Positions 27,891 through 39,400 are shown, counted from the first letter of the stretch. The stretch: 64,000 nucleotides of DNA from Caldicellulosiruptor obsidiansis OB47 (GCF_000145215.1 NC_014392.1:1744001-1808000); one strand, 5' to 3'. The notes: generated by a model not told the origin, from the sequence alone. Made by a program: numbers and translations.

Positions 27891-28452
27891 TCAACCTTCG
27901 ATAAATAAGAGGTTTATATACAATTTGGCGACCTGTGAATTTGTCCGCAAGAAAGAGAATGTGGCCTTCATAGGACCGCCAGGGACAGGGAAAACACATC
28001 TTGCAATAGCGATAGGACTTAAAGCTGTAGCACTTGGATATAGAGTTTTGTTTACCACAGCAAACGAGATGTTAGAAGAGATGTATATTTCAAGGGCTGA
28101 TAATTCGTATCAACAAAAGTTAAAAAACTATGTTAATGTGGACCTTTTGATAATAGACGAACTGGGTTTGCGGAAATTTAATCAAAGCAGTGTAGATGAT
28201 TTGTATGAGATAATATCGAAGAGGTATGAGAGAGGAGCGATAATAATAACTACAAACAAGGTATTTGAAGAGTGGCCGAGGATATTTTATGATCCAGTTT
28301 TAGCGACAGCGATTTTAGATAGATTTGTACATCACTGTCATTTTGTAGTTATCAAAGGTGAAAGTTATAGGATGAAGCAAAGAGAGGGTGCCATAAAAGC
28401 TTTAACAGATGATTCCAAGAATGAGTCAAATCAGTTAGATAATGATAATTAA
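27891..28452 (+). pseudogene. istB: IstB fragment of the outer IS21 element
   Basis: The reading frame from QPSINKRFIYNLATCEFVRKKENV onward is IstB, with Walker A GPPGTGKTHLAIAIG, Walker B LLIIDELGLRKF and ILDRFVHHCHFVVIKGESYR. The first 85 or so residues are missing and are replaced by the end of the inner element. A longer open frame starting upstream reads through inner-element sequence and is not natural. Confidence 0.82.
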
Positions 28453-28517
28453 ATTTTTTTGAAAACAGGTGGGGAAAAAATATTATCAAAAGTGGGGAAA
28501 AGGTATTGACAATAACA

Positions 28518-29163
28518 CTTAGTCGATACCGAGGCAGGCATTGCAAGTAGCAAATTTGCTCTTACAATTACCTTAACTTCACTTTTGAATAACCATCGAT
28601 GATAAGAGCAAACGCACTTGCAGGTAAGTTCTCTTTGTCTGGGAAACTCAAGCTCATTTTTAAGGTCTTCTTTGATTTTTAGTATTTCATTTTCGGAATA
28701 TAGAAGATTCAAAGCCTTCAAAGTTTGAACAAGGGAATACTCAAGAATAACCATTGATATACTTGCAACATAAACAGATAAGTAGAAAACTATCAACTCT
28801 TTTGTAGGGGGAAGAAGAGGATAGAAGGTCGGAAATTAAAAGTAGTGTGTGCGAGGGACAGAGATTTCAAGACTTGAGGCAGGTGTTGCAAGTTTTACTT
28901 CAATAAAAACCATTGCTTTTGTCATTGTCATCTTTAGCAAGGCTACTTATCTTTCCGATAACATAAAGCAATCAAGCAAGTTTTACTTTAAGTTGCTTTA
29001 TGGCTGGGCGGTTAGGATCATTCACAGGAAGTAAAAATCCTATATGGGCTTCGATGTCATCTGTACTTATGACCATATTTCTGTCTTCTCTGATTTTTTT
29101 ACTTTCTGCAATTACTTACTCACTTTTGTTTATCCTTGCTCACAATGTCAAACTCTAATACTT
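28518..29163 (-). other. Unrecognised, probably decayed sequence inside the long inverted repeats
   Basis: Holds only short broken frames. The longest on the minus strand extends from 28796 to 28449 (about 115 residues, hydrophobic start then charged helix) and I recognise no family. Two segments share the pattern xLAxPAS (near 28540 and 28870), hinting at an internal repeat. A decayed cargo or transposase gene is possible. Confidence 0.35.
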
Positions 29164-29472
29164 TAAATTAACTATCAAAAAGCTTAACAAACTCAAAAAA
29201 CTTATCGCTTAAAACTACAATTTTTCTTAAATTATTAATCTACCAAAAATCTATGGCTTTGTTTTTTACTTAACCTTCTAAAGCCAAGAAGCTAGAAGGT
29301 TTAGGATACTACTGTCTTTTTTAAGCTCGCAAATTTTTGTTATATATTTGTTGCTAATTATTTTTTGTTGTTATTGATAATATTTGGTTATCACTTTGCT
29401 TTTCTTTTTGTATTTTGATTGTATTTCATGTTATTATTGGCATCTCTTGCTTTCAATCACCACCCATTTTAT
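29164..29472 (-). repeat. Right arm of the long inverted repeat
   Basis: Inverted copy of 24379-24686, diverged by small substitutions and indels, with the matching internal hairpin. Together with the left arm it brackets both IS21 elements. No gene lies between it and the PL3 terminator. Confidence 0.85.
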
Positions 29473-29526
29473 AAATGCCTATTTTTTCTTTATCATCAAT
29501 TGTAATAATTTACAAAAGACTCATCC

Positions 29527-29572
29527 AAAAAAATAGCGTGTGATAAATATAAATATTAAATTCATCACACGC
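29527..29572 (-). terminator. Intrinsic terminator of the pectate lyase gene
   Basis: A 9-bp stem, GCGTGTGAT / ATCACACGC, with a 19-nt loop, followed on the minus strand by TATTTTTTTGG. Confidence 0.8.
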
Positions 29573-29637
29573 CCTCTTACCTATTTTTCCTTTTTTTACT
29601 CACTAAAACGCCATTCCCCCTTTCTTAAAATGAACAA

Positions 29638-30969
29638 CTAGTATTGGTGTATCTGCGATTTGGATGGAAATTCAAATAATGTTTTGCAATTATTTACATT
29701 CAAGTTGCGATACCACAGTTCTGATATTGGACTATCAGATTTTGCAACACAGCTTTTTACATTGTTTACTGTTATATCTTCAAGATAAATAACTACTTTG
29801 AAAGTAGTACCACCATTTTGTCTTACAAGTTTTCCTATATTTGTAGCTGTAAAGTTTTTCACTTTGAAAGTACATGGAGCATTAAGCTGAAAGACCTTGT
29901 CAGCTGCTTCCTTTGCTGAGCCACCAATAACTTCAACCACTCCTTCACCTCTGACGGTCAACGCATCCTCTCCAACATCTTCCCACACAACATTTTCAAC
30001 TACATTATCACCATAACAATGTACACCGTCACAACCTGGCGCTCCAATTATTACATTTTTTAATTTTGCACCTTTTTCAAGTTTAAATATAGGTTTTTGA
30101 TTTTCAGATTGACTTCCATCGCCCATTCCTTTAGCTATTATTTTTACTCCTTTACCATCATATGTCTGTCCAGCTTTAACAACTATTGTATCTGTTATAA
30201 TTAATACACCACCAACATTTGGGGTTGGGGTTGGCGTAGGTGTTACTGTTGGAGTCTGTGTTGGTGCAGGTGTCGTAGTTGGAGCCGGTGTTTTGGTTGG
30301 CGTTGGTGTTGCTGTCGGTGCCGAAGTTGGCGTTGGAGTAGGTGTTGTGTTACCCAAACTTGAACTCACAACAACATTATCAAACTCAGCAACACACCTG
30401 TCGGCTATTAAACCTGCTTTACCACTCTCAATCGATGAATCACTCACATTCAATACTTGACTCCCATTAACATACCCAACTAACTTGCTCCCATTTACTT
30501 CTAATTTCACATTATACCAGGTATCCTGATTCAACGTAAACGACTTGAACGCCAATATACTTCTACTACCGTTTGCCTTCTTCACTATCTCTATCTTTGA
30601 ATTTCTTAATACCAACGCATAAAAGTTACCTGAGTCCTTATATCTTACTATCACTCCCGCTCCTGAACTCGAATCCTTCACACCCAATACCTTAACTTTC
30701 GCTTCAACTGTATAATCACTCCAATCAGACGAACCAGTATACGCTCTCGCCTCAGATCCTGTGCTACTCTGCTTTAAAACCTTGCTCCCATCCACTACTA
30801 CACTCCAACTACCGTTCGATGTCGACCATCCATCCCTGTTGCCATCTTCAAAATCATCTGTCAAAAGTGTCGCCGCCTTCGCAACTTCATTACGCAACCC
30901 AACCCCTGTAAACAATGATACAACCATTATCAAACTGACTATAATGGCTAAAATCTTCTTGTTACTCAT
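29638..30969 (-). CDS. Secreted PL3 pectate lyase with N-terminal CBM66-like domain
   Basis: 443 residues starting at the ATG after GGGAGG. The signal peptide (about 1-33) is followed by a beta-sandwich binding domain (LLTDDFEDGNRDGWS to EFDNVVVSS, about 35-207), resembling the CBM66/concanavalin-like module found with PL3 in Caldicellulosiruptor. Next comes a Pro/Thr linker and then a C-terminal PL3 beta-helix (GVKIIAKGMGDGSQSE, CDGVHCYGDNVVENVVWEDVGEDALTVRG, KVFQLNAPCTFKVKNFTATNIGKLVRQNGG). It should cleave homogalacturonan by calcium-dependent beta-elimination outside the cell. It is the most downstream enzyme gene of the locus and ends at its own terminator. Confidence 0.92.
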   Translation of the reverse strand: MSNKKILAIIVSLIMVVSLFTGVGLRNEVAKAATLLTDDFEDGNRDGWSTSNGSWSVVVDGSKVLKQSSTGSEARAYTGSSDWSDYTVEAKVKVLGVKDSSSGAGVIVRYKDSGNFYALVLRNSKIEIVKKANGSRSILAFKSFTLNQDTWYNVKLEVNGSKLVGYVNGSQVLNVSDSSIESGKAGLIADRCVAEFDNVVVSSSLGNTTPTPTPTSAPTATPTPTKTPAPTTTPAPTQTPTVTPTPTPTPNVGGVLIITDTIVVKAGQTYDGKGVKIIAKGMGDGSQSENQKPIFKLEKGAKLKNVIIGAPGCDGVHCYGDNVVENVVWEDVGEDALTVRGEGVVEVIGGSAKEAADKVFQLNAPCTFKVKNFTATNIGKLVRQNGGTTFKVVIYLEDITVNNVKSCVAKSDSPISELWYRNLNVNNCKTLFEFPSKSQIHQY

Positions 30970-31324
30970 CACTCAAACCTCCCTCTTTTTTTGTTAAAAT
31001 AATTTGTGGCTTTGCACCAATTAAAGTTGTTGAAAAAAAGTCCTTTAATTGATTTTTATAAAAAATGTGTCAACAATTTTATCCCTCCCTTGCCATATTG
31101 TTATTTTTGATATTATTTTTTAGTGAGAAGAAATCTTTTCGTTCGATTCCCACCACTCCCTTGTGAGTATAAATATATGAATTTGATTTCTTTATTTCAA
31201 GGGACACTTTTTTAGTTTAATAACGGCTAAATAATATTTTATTTAACTGGTTTGTTTACTTTAAACAAAGAAAATTTTAATCTCTTTGGATTATATTAAG
31301 GCAGGTTTCAATATATTTAGGCAT
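30970..31324. other. Intergenic region between the AraC-type regulator and PL3 genes
   Basis: 355 bp, AT-rich, with the PL3 ribosome binding site at its edge (30976-30981). It must hold the PL3 promoter and probably the regulator's terminator. I see no confident -35/-10 pair or hairpin. Confidence 0.4.
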
Positions 31325-33709
31325 CTACGTATCTTCCTCATTTATGTTAAACATTTCACTTGGTAAATATCCTTTTACCCTTTTGAAGGCTCTTCTGAAG
31401 GTTTTAATATTTGTAAATCCTACCATTTTGCTTATTTCTTCTAAATTCCACTTTTTTAGCTTTATCAATTTACATGCTTCCTCTATTCTAAGCTTTTCAA
31501 CATAATCACTAAACTTTACACCAACTGCCTCTTTAAAAATATGGGAAAAATAAGAATCACATAAATTAAACCTTTCAGCAACAAAAGATATACCCATGTT
31601 TGGATTAAATGCGTTTTTATTTATAAACTCTAATATCTCCTCTATCAACTTTTCTTTAGAAGCCTTCCTATTGCTCCTGATCTTCTCAGCTATATTAATA
31701 AATACTTGCTTTATATCTTCAAATAATCTGTCGATGATATTCTCTTCTATTACAAAACAAAGTTTTTTAACGTCACATAAATTCTCGATATTTAGTTTTG
31801 ACCTTTTTGCAATTTTAACTATTGTTCCAATCAACTCAGTAATTAATAGATACTTCATACTCAATGATATATTCTTTTCTGCAAAGTTTTTATAATACAA
31901 TAAGTTTAAAATTTCTTCTATTTCAGATGTTTTCCCTAAATTCGCTAATGACATTAATTTCTCTTCAATTTCTATTGGATACCAAATATCATTTTTCTCT
32001 TCAGTATCATAATACCAGACTACTCCTTTTTCTATATTTCCTGTTTTAGTAAATTTGTATAATTCAATAAGTTCTTTTGCATCTAAAAATGAAAGTTTAC
32101 ACTCGCTGAGGGTATCGAAAATTCGACCAACTGTCATTATACATTTTCCACACACTTCAATTTCTAACTTGCCCCCTATTGATTTTAACAACAGATCTAC
32201 ACTTTGTTTTACCTTTTCCTCATCATCCTCATCAAATGCCATAATTATAGCAAAATCATTATCTGTAAGTTGGTAAACATAATAAAACACTAAACTAATC
32301 CTCGCATCAATTTCAATATCTTTAAAGTCTTTTTTTATTATATCTTTGAGCCTAACTTGTTGGTTATAAGATAGCACTCTAATTATAGCAACCAGATATT
32401 TTTTCCCTCTTACTTTTAAGCCTACACTTTGGATATTTCTCTCCATTGTCTCTTCATTATGGAACCAACCATAAACAAGCTTTTCTATTATCATATCGTT
32501 TAATACTTCTTGTTGAAGGTTTATTATATTAATGATTTCACTATTGGTAGACTTATGATTTGATATCTCGTGTTCTTTTTCCTCTATCTCATTTAATTTT
32601 TCAAAGAAAATTGTTTTATTTTCATTTTCCATATTTACATTTTTTAAACTGGAAGTTAACTGTTTTATTAATCCTTTGCCTTTTTTGAGGTAAATAATGA
32701 ACAAACCCATAAGTATTATGTAAAATGTAAATCCAGTTTGATATAATCTATAAATAGCTTTACTGCTGTATATTTCATTTTCTAAATTGTTGTACGGTAC
32801 AAGGTAAATATAATCCCATTCACATACATTTGAAGTCAATCGTAAAAATACATACCTAATATTTTGGATTACCACTACATCATATGGGTTAGAACCTGAA
32901 TTTTTCGCCACGTTTAAAATTTTTATAATGCTATTCTTTATTTTGTTAACGTCTGCTCTATTTGAAGCTAATATTTTCTTCTCACCTTTATCGTAAATAA
33001 AAATCGCTGAACCTTGCCTGCTTAATTCGTTCTCACTTAGCAACTTTTGAAACTTATTAATATCAATAATTACTTGAAGAATTCCTAAAAGATTGTCAGA
33101 ATTATTAGAGGGAATGTCGAATGTTGTATACAATGCCGATATCTTCTTTCCATTAATTTGAAATTCATGTGACTTTAATTTGTTTTTGGATTTATCATTA
33201 CTTTTATTAAATACTTCATTGTACCAAACACGGAAGTCCATTCTATAGGGTGAAAAGTAATTATAAAAATTTTTAAATCCAAAGGTAAAGAAAGAACCAA
33301 ATTCTTCGGAAGTAAAATATATTATTTCTCCCTTGCGTAAAAAAAGTATCACGATAGGTTTTAGTTCTCCATTAATCCAATTAATGCATTCAAAGTGTTT
33401 ATAATATTCAAAGTATTCCCATAAATCTGATGAATTTTCTCTTAAATCCCATAGATTCCCTACCCAAATTAATTTACCATTGGTGAGAACACGAGTAACT
33501 ATCTCATTCATTTCTTTAAGCTCGTAGTCTACTTTGTCTCGAAGTTTATTTAGTAAAATTAAATTATTATTAATTTTGTCTTTTATAAGAAGACTTTTAG
33601 ACAAATCTAATAAGAAAACTGACAGTAGAAAAGGAAGTACAAAAATCATAATTGATAAAAAGAACAATACCACATTTACATTTTTTTTAGAGCATAGAAA
33701 GCATTTCAT
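31325..33709 (-). CDS. Membrane-bound AraC-type transcription regulator with extracellular sensor
   Basis: 794 residues. An N-terminal membrane helix (about 13-36) and a second (about 333-350) flank an extracytoplasmic sensor domain of about 290 residues. A cytoplasmic linker region (about 400-680) follows. The C-terminal double HTH (about 690-790) reads GISFVAERFNLCDSYFSHIFKEAVG, then WNLEEISKMVGFTNIKTFRRAFKR. This is the YesN-like plan of Firmicute regulators that sense sugars at the cell surface. Its place between the pectate lyase and the cellulases suggests it activates part of this locus in response to plant polysaccharide products. That role is inferred from context. Confidence 0.87.
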   Translation of the reverse strand: MKCFLCSKKNVNVVLFFLSIMIFVLPFLLSVFLLDLSKSLLIKDKINNNLILLNKLRDKVDYELKEMNEIVTRVLTNGKLIWVGNLWDLRENSSDLWEYFEYYKHFECINWINGELKPIVILFLRKGEIIYFTSEEFGSFFTFGFKNFYNYFSPYRMDFRVWYNEVFNKSNDKSKNKLKSHEFQINGKKISALYTTFDIPSNNSDNLLGILQVIIDINKFQKLLSENELSRQGSAIFIYDKGEKKILASNRADVNKIKNSIIKILNVAKNSGSNPYDVVVIQNIRYVFLRLTSNVCEWDYIYLVPYNNLENEIYSSKAIYRLYQTGFTFYIILMGLFIIYLKKGKGLIKQLTSSLKNVNMENENKTIFFEKLNEIEEKEHEISNHKSTNSEIINIINLQQEVLNDMIIEKLVYGWFHNEETMERNIQSVGLKVRGKKYLVAIIRVLSYNQQVRLKDIIKKDFKDIEIDARISLVFYYVYQLTDNDFAIIMAFDEDDEEKVKQSVDLLLKSIGGKLEIEVCGKCIMTVGRIFDTLSECKLSFLDAKELIELYKFTKTGNIEKGVVWYYDTEEKNDIWYPIEIEEKLMSLANLGKTSEIEEILNLLYYKNFAEKNISLSMKYLLITELIGTIVKIAKRSKLNIENLCDVKKLCFVIEENIIDRLFEDIKQVFINIAEKIRSNRKASKEKLIEEILEFINKNAFNPNMGISFVAERFNLCDSYFSHIFKEAVGVKFSDYVEKLRIEEACKLIKLKKWNLEEISKMVGFTNIKTFRRAFKRVKGYLPSEMFNINEEDT

Positions 33710-34087
33710 TCTTCCACGTAAACCCCCTAACCCACCATATACTAAAAACTGTGTTGTTTACATGATTTCTAAATATTGTAATAAATAAACATATCAATTT
33801 TATTTGCTTCCGCCACTTATAATAAAACTTTATCAAGTAAATCGTCACAGAGTAAACAAGAAAGTTTTATTTCAGCTAGGAAAATTTTAAGCTTGTTTCT
33901 CATTTATAAAATATTAGCCCTCTATTTCATTGCGGTAATTTTGTTTATTAATAATATCTTTTACTAATTGAGTAATCTCTTTTCTTACAATTACGTTAAT
34001 TAAAACATTTTCCATACTTAATCACTTTATCCGGACTATTTCACACAAACTTTTTAATTTTTCAAAATTATATATCTAAGTAAAAAG
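33710..34087. other. Upstream region of the AraC-type regulator
   Basis: Very AT-rich. On the minus strand GGTTAGGGGGTTTACGTGGAAG precedes the regulator's ATG and resembles the GGGGGTTAG leader motif before the enzyme genes. No gene or confident promoter is seen. Confidence 0.4.
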
Positions 34088-34118
34088 GGTAGCACACCAT
34101 ACCTATAGATGTGCTACC
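34082..34118 (-). terminator. Intrinsic terminator of the GH74-GH48 gene
   Basis: A 9-bp stem, GGTAGCACA / TGTGCTACC, followed on the minus strand by CTTTTTA. The same hairpin, with a longer stem, follows celA. Confidence 0.8.
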
Positions 34119-36459
34119 CCGCTAAATTTTCATTTACCTACTTATTATTGATTGCCAAACAGTATTTCATATGTTGCATTAGCTATTGCTATGTCGCACT
34201 GTGCCCAGAACCTGTGATATCTGAACTCCGGTACCTGCCCTGACTTGTATGCCGCCTCTAACTTCGGCCAATCAGGATCTTGTTTGTACTTGCTCCTTAT
34301 GTCTATAAACTTAACTCCACTCTTTATTACATCTCCATTCGGCATCTTCCCTGTCCATCCTGCCGGTATATATACCTCTTGCTCAAAGAACCTCTTGTAG
34401 TCCGCTCTCTTCTCTGGCGCTGATAAACCTTTGTTATCCCTGTACAACTTCCACATCCTGTCCAGCAATTCCTTCGCTAAATTCTTTGCTTCCTCATCAA
34501 ATACCCCATACTTCTTCGTCCCTGCACTATAGTACAACAACGCATTCGCTAGCGACGCTGTTATACCTAAATCTGTACCATAATCAACTACCTTAACGTG
34601 CAAATTCGGATTCCCTGTATATGTCCCCTTCCATGTATCAGGTTGTCCGCTCCAATCAAGCGTCGACGGTATCGCAAATGTCCCATCACTATTCAACTTC
34701 ACTACACTCTTAATCCAGCTTACCCACTTCTCAAGCAGTGCACCTGCATCCTTATCTCCTGTCACATAGTAATACTCCGCTACCCTCTGCATCGACCATG
34801 CCTGGAATCCAAACCATGTGTTGCTGCCAGGATCTCGATATACCGGGTTCGGTTCATACGCCATTCCATAAAATGTCGCTGTACCTGCCGGATATTTCTC
34901 GTACCTGCCATTCCATGAATTTGTCGCGCCTCCTGCTATCGCTCCCTCCGCTGACTGCAACCACCTGTAAAATTCTATCTGCCTCTTCAAACTCTTCGCC
35001 CAGTCGTTCGCTCCGGTCGGCGACTTCGGCTTCATATCACTATCATTCGCTAATGCCCATGCCGCCATCGGATTCTGATATCCAAAGTGCGCATGGCTGC
35101 ACCCTATCTTCCATGACCATGCTCCATCCAATGCTCCGCCCCATGCATAATACCATGACAGCAGATAATGTGCACTGTCATACCCTGTTCCTCCAGCCGC
35201 ATTCTTGTCCTGACATCCTAATGGCTTGAAATACTTGTCAAACATCGCATACCTCAAATAGTCACCCATCTTCGCCGCCTTCGCTACATAGCTGCTTATC
35301 TCATTAAACTTACCTTGCTCCTTCGCCCATACCTTCGCCCAATATGTTGCTTGAATCGCTCTTGCATCCGCATCAGGTGCATCCGTGTATCTCCACTGCT
35401 TCGAATAGTTCTGATCCTTAATAAACAGGTCTAAAAATCCATTCGGTCCGCCCCACTTGAATTCCTCCCAGCTCGGATGCGGCACCGTCTCCCATACAGA
35501 CTCCTCTGGTCCTCTCTGGAACGTATTGATAAATGATGCCCGGCTCACTCCGTCCCCTCTCTTGCCATATCCATACCAGTTGTCTACGTCCATCAACCAG
35601 TGCATACCATACATCAATGTGCTACCATATGTGCTCACAAGTTCATTATGCAACGGGTCTTTGCCAACAGGTACATTAAACTCCAACGGCGATGGATACT
35701 TGTCCGGTGTCTCCCACTCTCCTGCATATGTCGCTGGCTTGTTAGGATCATATGACCTTATCGGCTGATCTTCCGCTGACGGTATCATATACTTCTCTAA
35801 TGTGTCCCATGCTGTCTTAAATTTGCTCCAATCCCCCGTCAACTTCCCATACACTGCCTCCAACCATACATAGTACGAAAATGCCTCACTCGTGGTCAAA
35901 TGACCATAATCAGGTGCTTCGCATATCAGTGTCTCCACCGAATGATATGGTATCCCATCCTGGTTAAAATACCCGTTCGCAGGATCATGGATCTTGTTCC
36001 ACAACCACATAAACCTCTGCCCATATTCGCCAAGCCCGCTCGGTGTGCTGCTAGGTGTCGGTGTAGGCGCAACTGTCACCGTCGGCGTTGGTGTTGGGGT
36101 TGGTGTTGAAGTAGGTGTTAGTGTTGACGTTGGTGTTGGGGCCGGGGTTGGAGTTGGTGTTGGGGTTGGTGTTGCTGTAGGTGCTGGCGTAGGTGTTGGT
36201 GTCGCTACTGGGGCTGCAGTCGCTCCACTCGGCTCCTGACCCCATACCAGCACTCCATCTATATACGCCGTTACCTTCACATTCTCTCCATAACTCGTCA
36301 TGCTCTGTGCCCATGACCAGTCATTTCCCTGATTGTAATTGCTCCAGTCACTCTTGTTAAACCTTATCTGTATCTCCCCTGTGTCCTTCCCAGGCTGCAA
36401 CTGACCCGCTCCACTCTTAAATCCTATCTCTAAATAATAGTCCGCTCCACTTACGCTAC
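34088..36459 (-). repeat. 2.37-kb duplicated block, copy in the GH74-GH48 gene
   Basis: Appears identical to 56867-59238 (constant offset 22779). It covers the terminator hairpin, the whole GH48 module, the linker, and the C-terminal half of the adjacent CBM3. The first difference at the CBM3 side is position 36460 (C here, T in the celA copy at 59239). Confidence 0.88.
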
Positions 36460-39400
36460 CACTCAGCTTCACAAACTTGAATGTCACATTGCTTGCTCCT
36501 ATCTGTGCCCAGTCGCTTACCGCACTCTGTGTCTTGTCTCCATCTACCGTGTACCAGTACCTTATCGTTACCCTGCTCAAATCTATCGCACTGCTACCAC
36601 TATTTACTACCTTCAACCACGGCCTTATCGTGTTCGTCGTAGCATTTGTCTCCATGTTCTTATACAATACCTTTATCTGCCCACCTGTTGCCGGACTGCT
36701 GCTCGGTGTTGGCGTCGGTGCCACCGTCACTGTCGGTGTCGGCGTCGGTGTTGGAGTAGCAGTTGGTGTTGGTGTGGGTGTGGGTGTGGGTGTTGGTGTT
36801 GGCGTTATTGTCACTGTTGGGGTTGGCGTTACTGTTGGTGTCGCAGTTGGTTTCGGTGTTACTGTTGGGGCTGGTGTCGCTCCACTCGGCTCCTGACCCC
36901 ATACCAGCACTCCATCTATATACGCCGTTACCTTCACATTCTCTCCATAACTCGTCATGCTCTGTGCCCATGACCAGTCATTTCCCTGATTGTAATTGCT
37001 CCAGTCACTCTTGTTAAACCTTATCTGTATCTCCCCTGTGTCCTTCCCAGGCTGCAACTGACCCGCTCCACTCTTAAATCCTATCTCTAAATAATAGTCC
37101 GCTCCACTTACGCTACTACTCAGCTTCACAAACTTGAATGTCACATTGCTTGCTCCTATCTGTGCCCAGTCACTTATCGCACTCTGTGCCTTGTCTCCAT
37201 CTACCGTGTACCAGTACCTTATCGTTACCCTGCTCAAATCTATCGCACTGCTACCACTATTTACTACCTTCAACCACGGCCTTATCGTGTTCGTCGTAGC
37301 ATTTGTCTCCATGTTCTTATACAATACCTTTATCTGCCCACCTGTTGCCGGACTGCTGCTCGGCACTGGTGTCGGTGTCGCTGTAACAGTTGGCGTTGGT
37401 GTCACTGTTGGGGTTGGTGTTGTCGTTTGTGTAGGTGTAGGTGTAGGTGTAACACTCGCAGTTGGTGTTGGGGTTGGGGTGGATGTTACTGTTGGAGTCG
37501 GTGTTGGAGTAGGTGACGCAGTTGTTGATACCGGCGTTGATGTTGGAATTGTAGCACTATCAGCAATTTCACCCCATTTTATTCCTAAACCATTAGTAGC
37601 AACGAATACTCTTCCATATACTCTTGGATCTCCAGTAATGTCTGCATTAGCACAACCAAATTGATTATTATCATCATTTATTCTTACCCAACTTGCACCT
37701 GCATCATCAGATCTAAATATTCCTCTGATTCCATTTATCTTTGCATAAGTGTAGATTGCCGGATATGTTTTTCCCTCTGCAGGTTTACCAAACCCAATAC
37801 TTGCTGCTTCCTCTACATTTGCAATTTTTGTAAATGTATAACCACCATCAACCGAATGCCACATTCCATTATTGCCGACTAACCATATATCACCTTCACG
37901 ACCAGGAACAGCCTTAAAGTTCCCGCTTGTTGGCAAGCCAGAAGGTGGTGATTGAACAAAGGTTTTTCCTTTGTCACTACTAATGTAGAATTTCCCATCT
38001 TTAAAAGCATAAAACTTGTTTGGATTAACTCTATCAGAGTATACAATCGCTCCGGAAGGTACATTAGCACACTCATACCATGTATTACCATTATCTGTGG
38101 AATAGGATACAGGTGCACCTTTTGGTGCCCACACAACTACACTAGCATCAGCAGCTGCAGCAACTGTTCCACCTTCTGTCATTCCTTGAGGTTCTTGATT
38201 ACCTTGGAACCATGATTTCCCACCATCATATGAAAAACCAATTCTGTTTGTGTTTGGATTCCATGTTTTGTCAACGTTCCCTACACGCACCATAAAGTTT
38301 GGATTCAATTCAGCGTAATCTATATCAGTAGTCGAACCCATATTGGGTTGAGTATATGTCCAGTTGGGTGCTTTCTCCAAATCATCATGTCTAAACCCTG
38401 CGATATCGTATATTGCACTAAATAAATGTGGTCCGATTGGTGGGCTCACTAATGCTGCAACTGATGTTTCTTCTATTCCAATTCCTTTTACTTTAATTGT
38501 TATCTTTTCACCTTTGTCCCATTTAGTTAAATCATCACACCCATATAACGTAGCACCTGTCCCATATAACATTCTATCAGAGTTAAATGGATCAATCTCA
38601 AGGGCTGCAACCATCCAACCAAGCTTTGGACTTGTCTCGGGAGGAATTGGATTCGTAATACCAAAATTCAACCATGGAGCTGCAGAAATATCCATAGTGT
38701 AGTGAAGCGTTCTGTTAGGATATCCAGCCCATTCCCATATACACTTCCATGTTTCACCACCATCTGTACTACGCCAAATATAAGTATCGGGCCACCATGA
38801 ACTCAAAGCTGCTACCATTACCACTTTTGGATTTTGAGCGTCAACAGCTAATCCTCCATATCCAAAATAAGTATCTTTTGCTGGCATTGGACTTATGTTT
38901 TTCCATTCGCCAGTTTTAGTATTATATCTCCATACTTCTCCATCGTCACCGTTGTAAGGGCCCTGCGTATTGCTATATGTTATATACAGCATCCCATCTG
39001 AACTTAACTTTGCATGTTGTGGAAGTAAACCCGTAGGTTGTCCTGGCAATGCCTCCCATGTTTGCCCACCATCTTTTGTATAGTATATGCTTGTATTTTT
39101 ATCGGCTACCCCTACATAAATCACTTTGCTTCCTTCTCCGGGTTTACCGCTCGTTGGATCAAATACAACCCATACTATACCTGTGATATGATTCAAATAA
39201 TCATAAGGACAATTCGGATCTTCAACATATGTTCCTGGGTTCGGGAAGTTCTCTACTTTTTTCCATGTAACGCCATAATCAGTACTTTTCCATAGTCCAT
39301 TTCCTTCGCGTGTACCTAAATATAAGATACTATTGTTATTCGGATCAATAGCTAATCTCTCTCCCATATTTCGACCGGGCATATTACCGCCCAATTTGAA

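Larger units (their letters stand above)
24694..28517 (+). mobile_element. Outer IS21-family element, interrupted and deleted
   Basis: Contains the 5' two thirds of an istA gene at the left and the 3' part of an istB gene at the right, both on the plus strand. A second IS21-type element lies between them. Both ends carry the inverted TTCCCCACCTG motif (24735-24745, and its complement at 28466-28476). Candidate termini are TGTTAATGAT at 24694 and the complement of TGTTATTGTC ending at 28517. Exact ends are tentative. About 600 bp covering the istA 3' end and istB 5' end appear to be lost. Confidence 0.75.

Noticed and set aside
27772-28452. A longer IstB gene starting at 27772
   Set aside because: The first 119 bp belong to the leader and terminal repeat of the inner IS21 element. 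Only the part from about 27891 is istB sequence.
28849-29034. A 61-codon plus-strand frame inside the inverted-repeat unit
   Set aside because: No ribosome binding site, no recognisable domain, and it lies in decayed sequence.
34598-35229. Plus-strand frames of 106 and 163 codons opposite GH48, repeated at 57377-58008
   Set aside because: They lie fully within the GH48 coding region and recur only because GH48 is duplicated.
36050-36230. Short tandem repeats resembling a CRISPR or minisatellite array
   Set aside because: The repeats are irregular GGTGTTGG-like units coding for TPTP linkers in the frame of the enzyme genes, without spacers.
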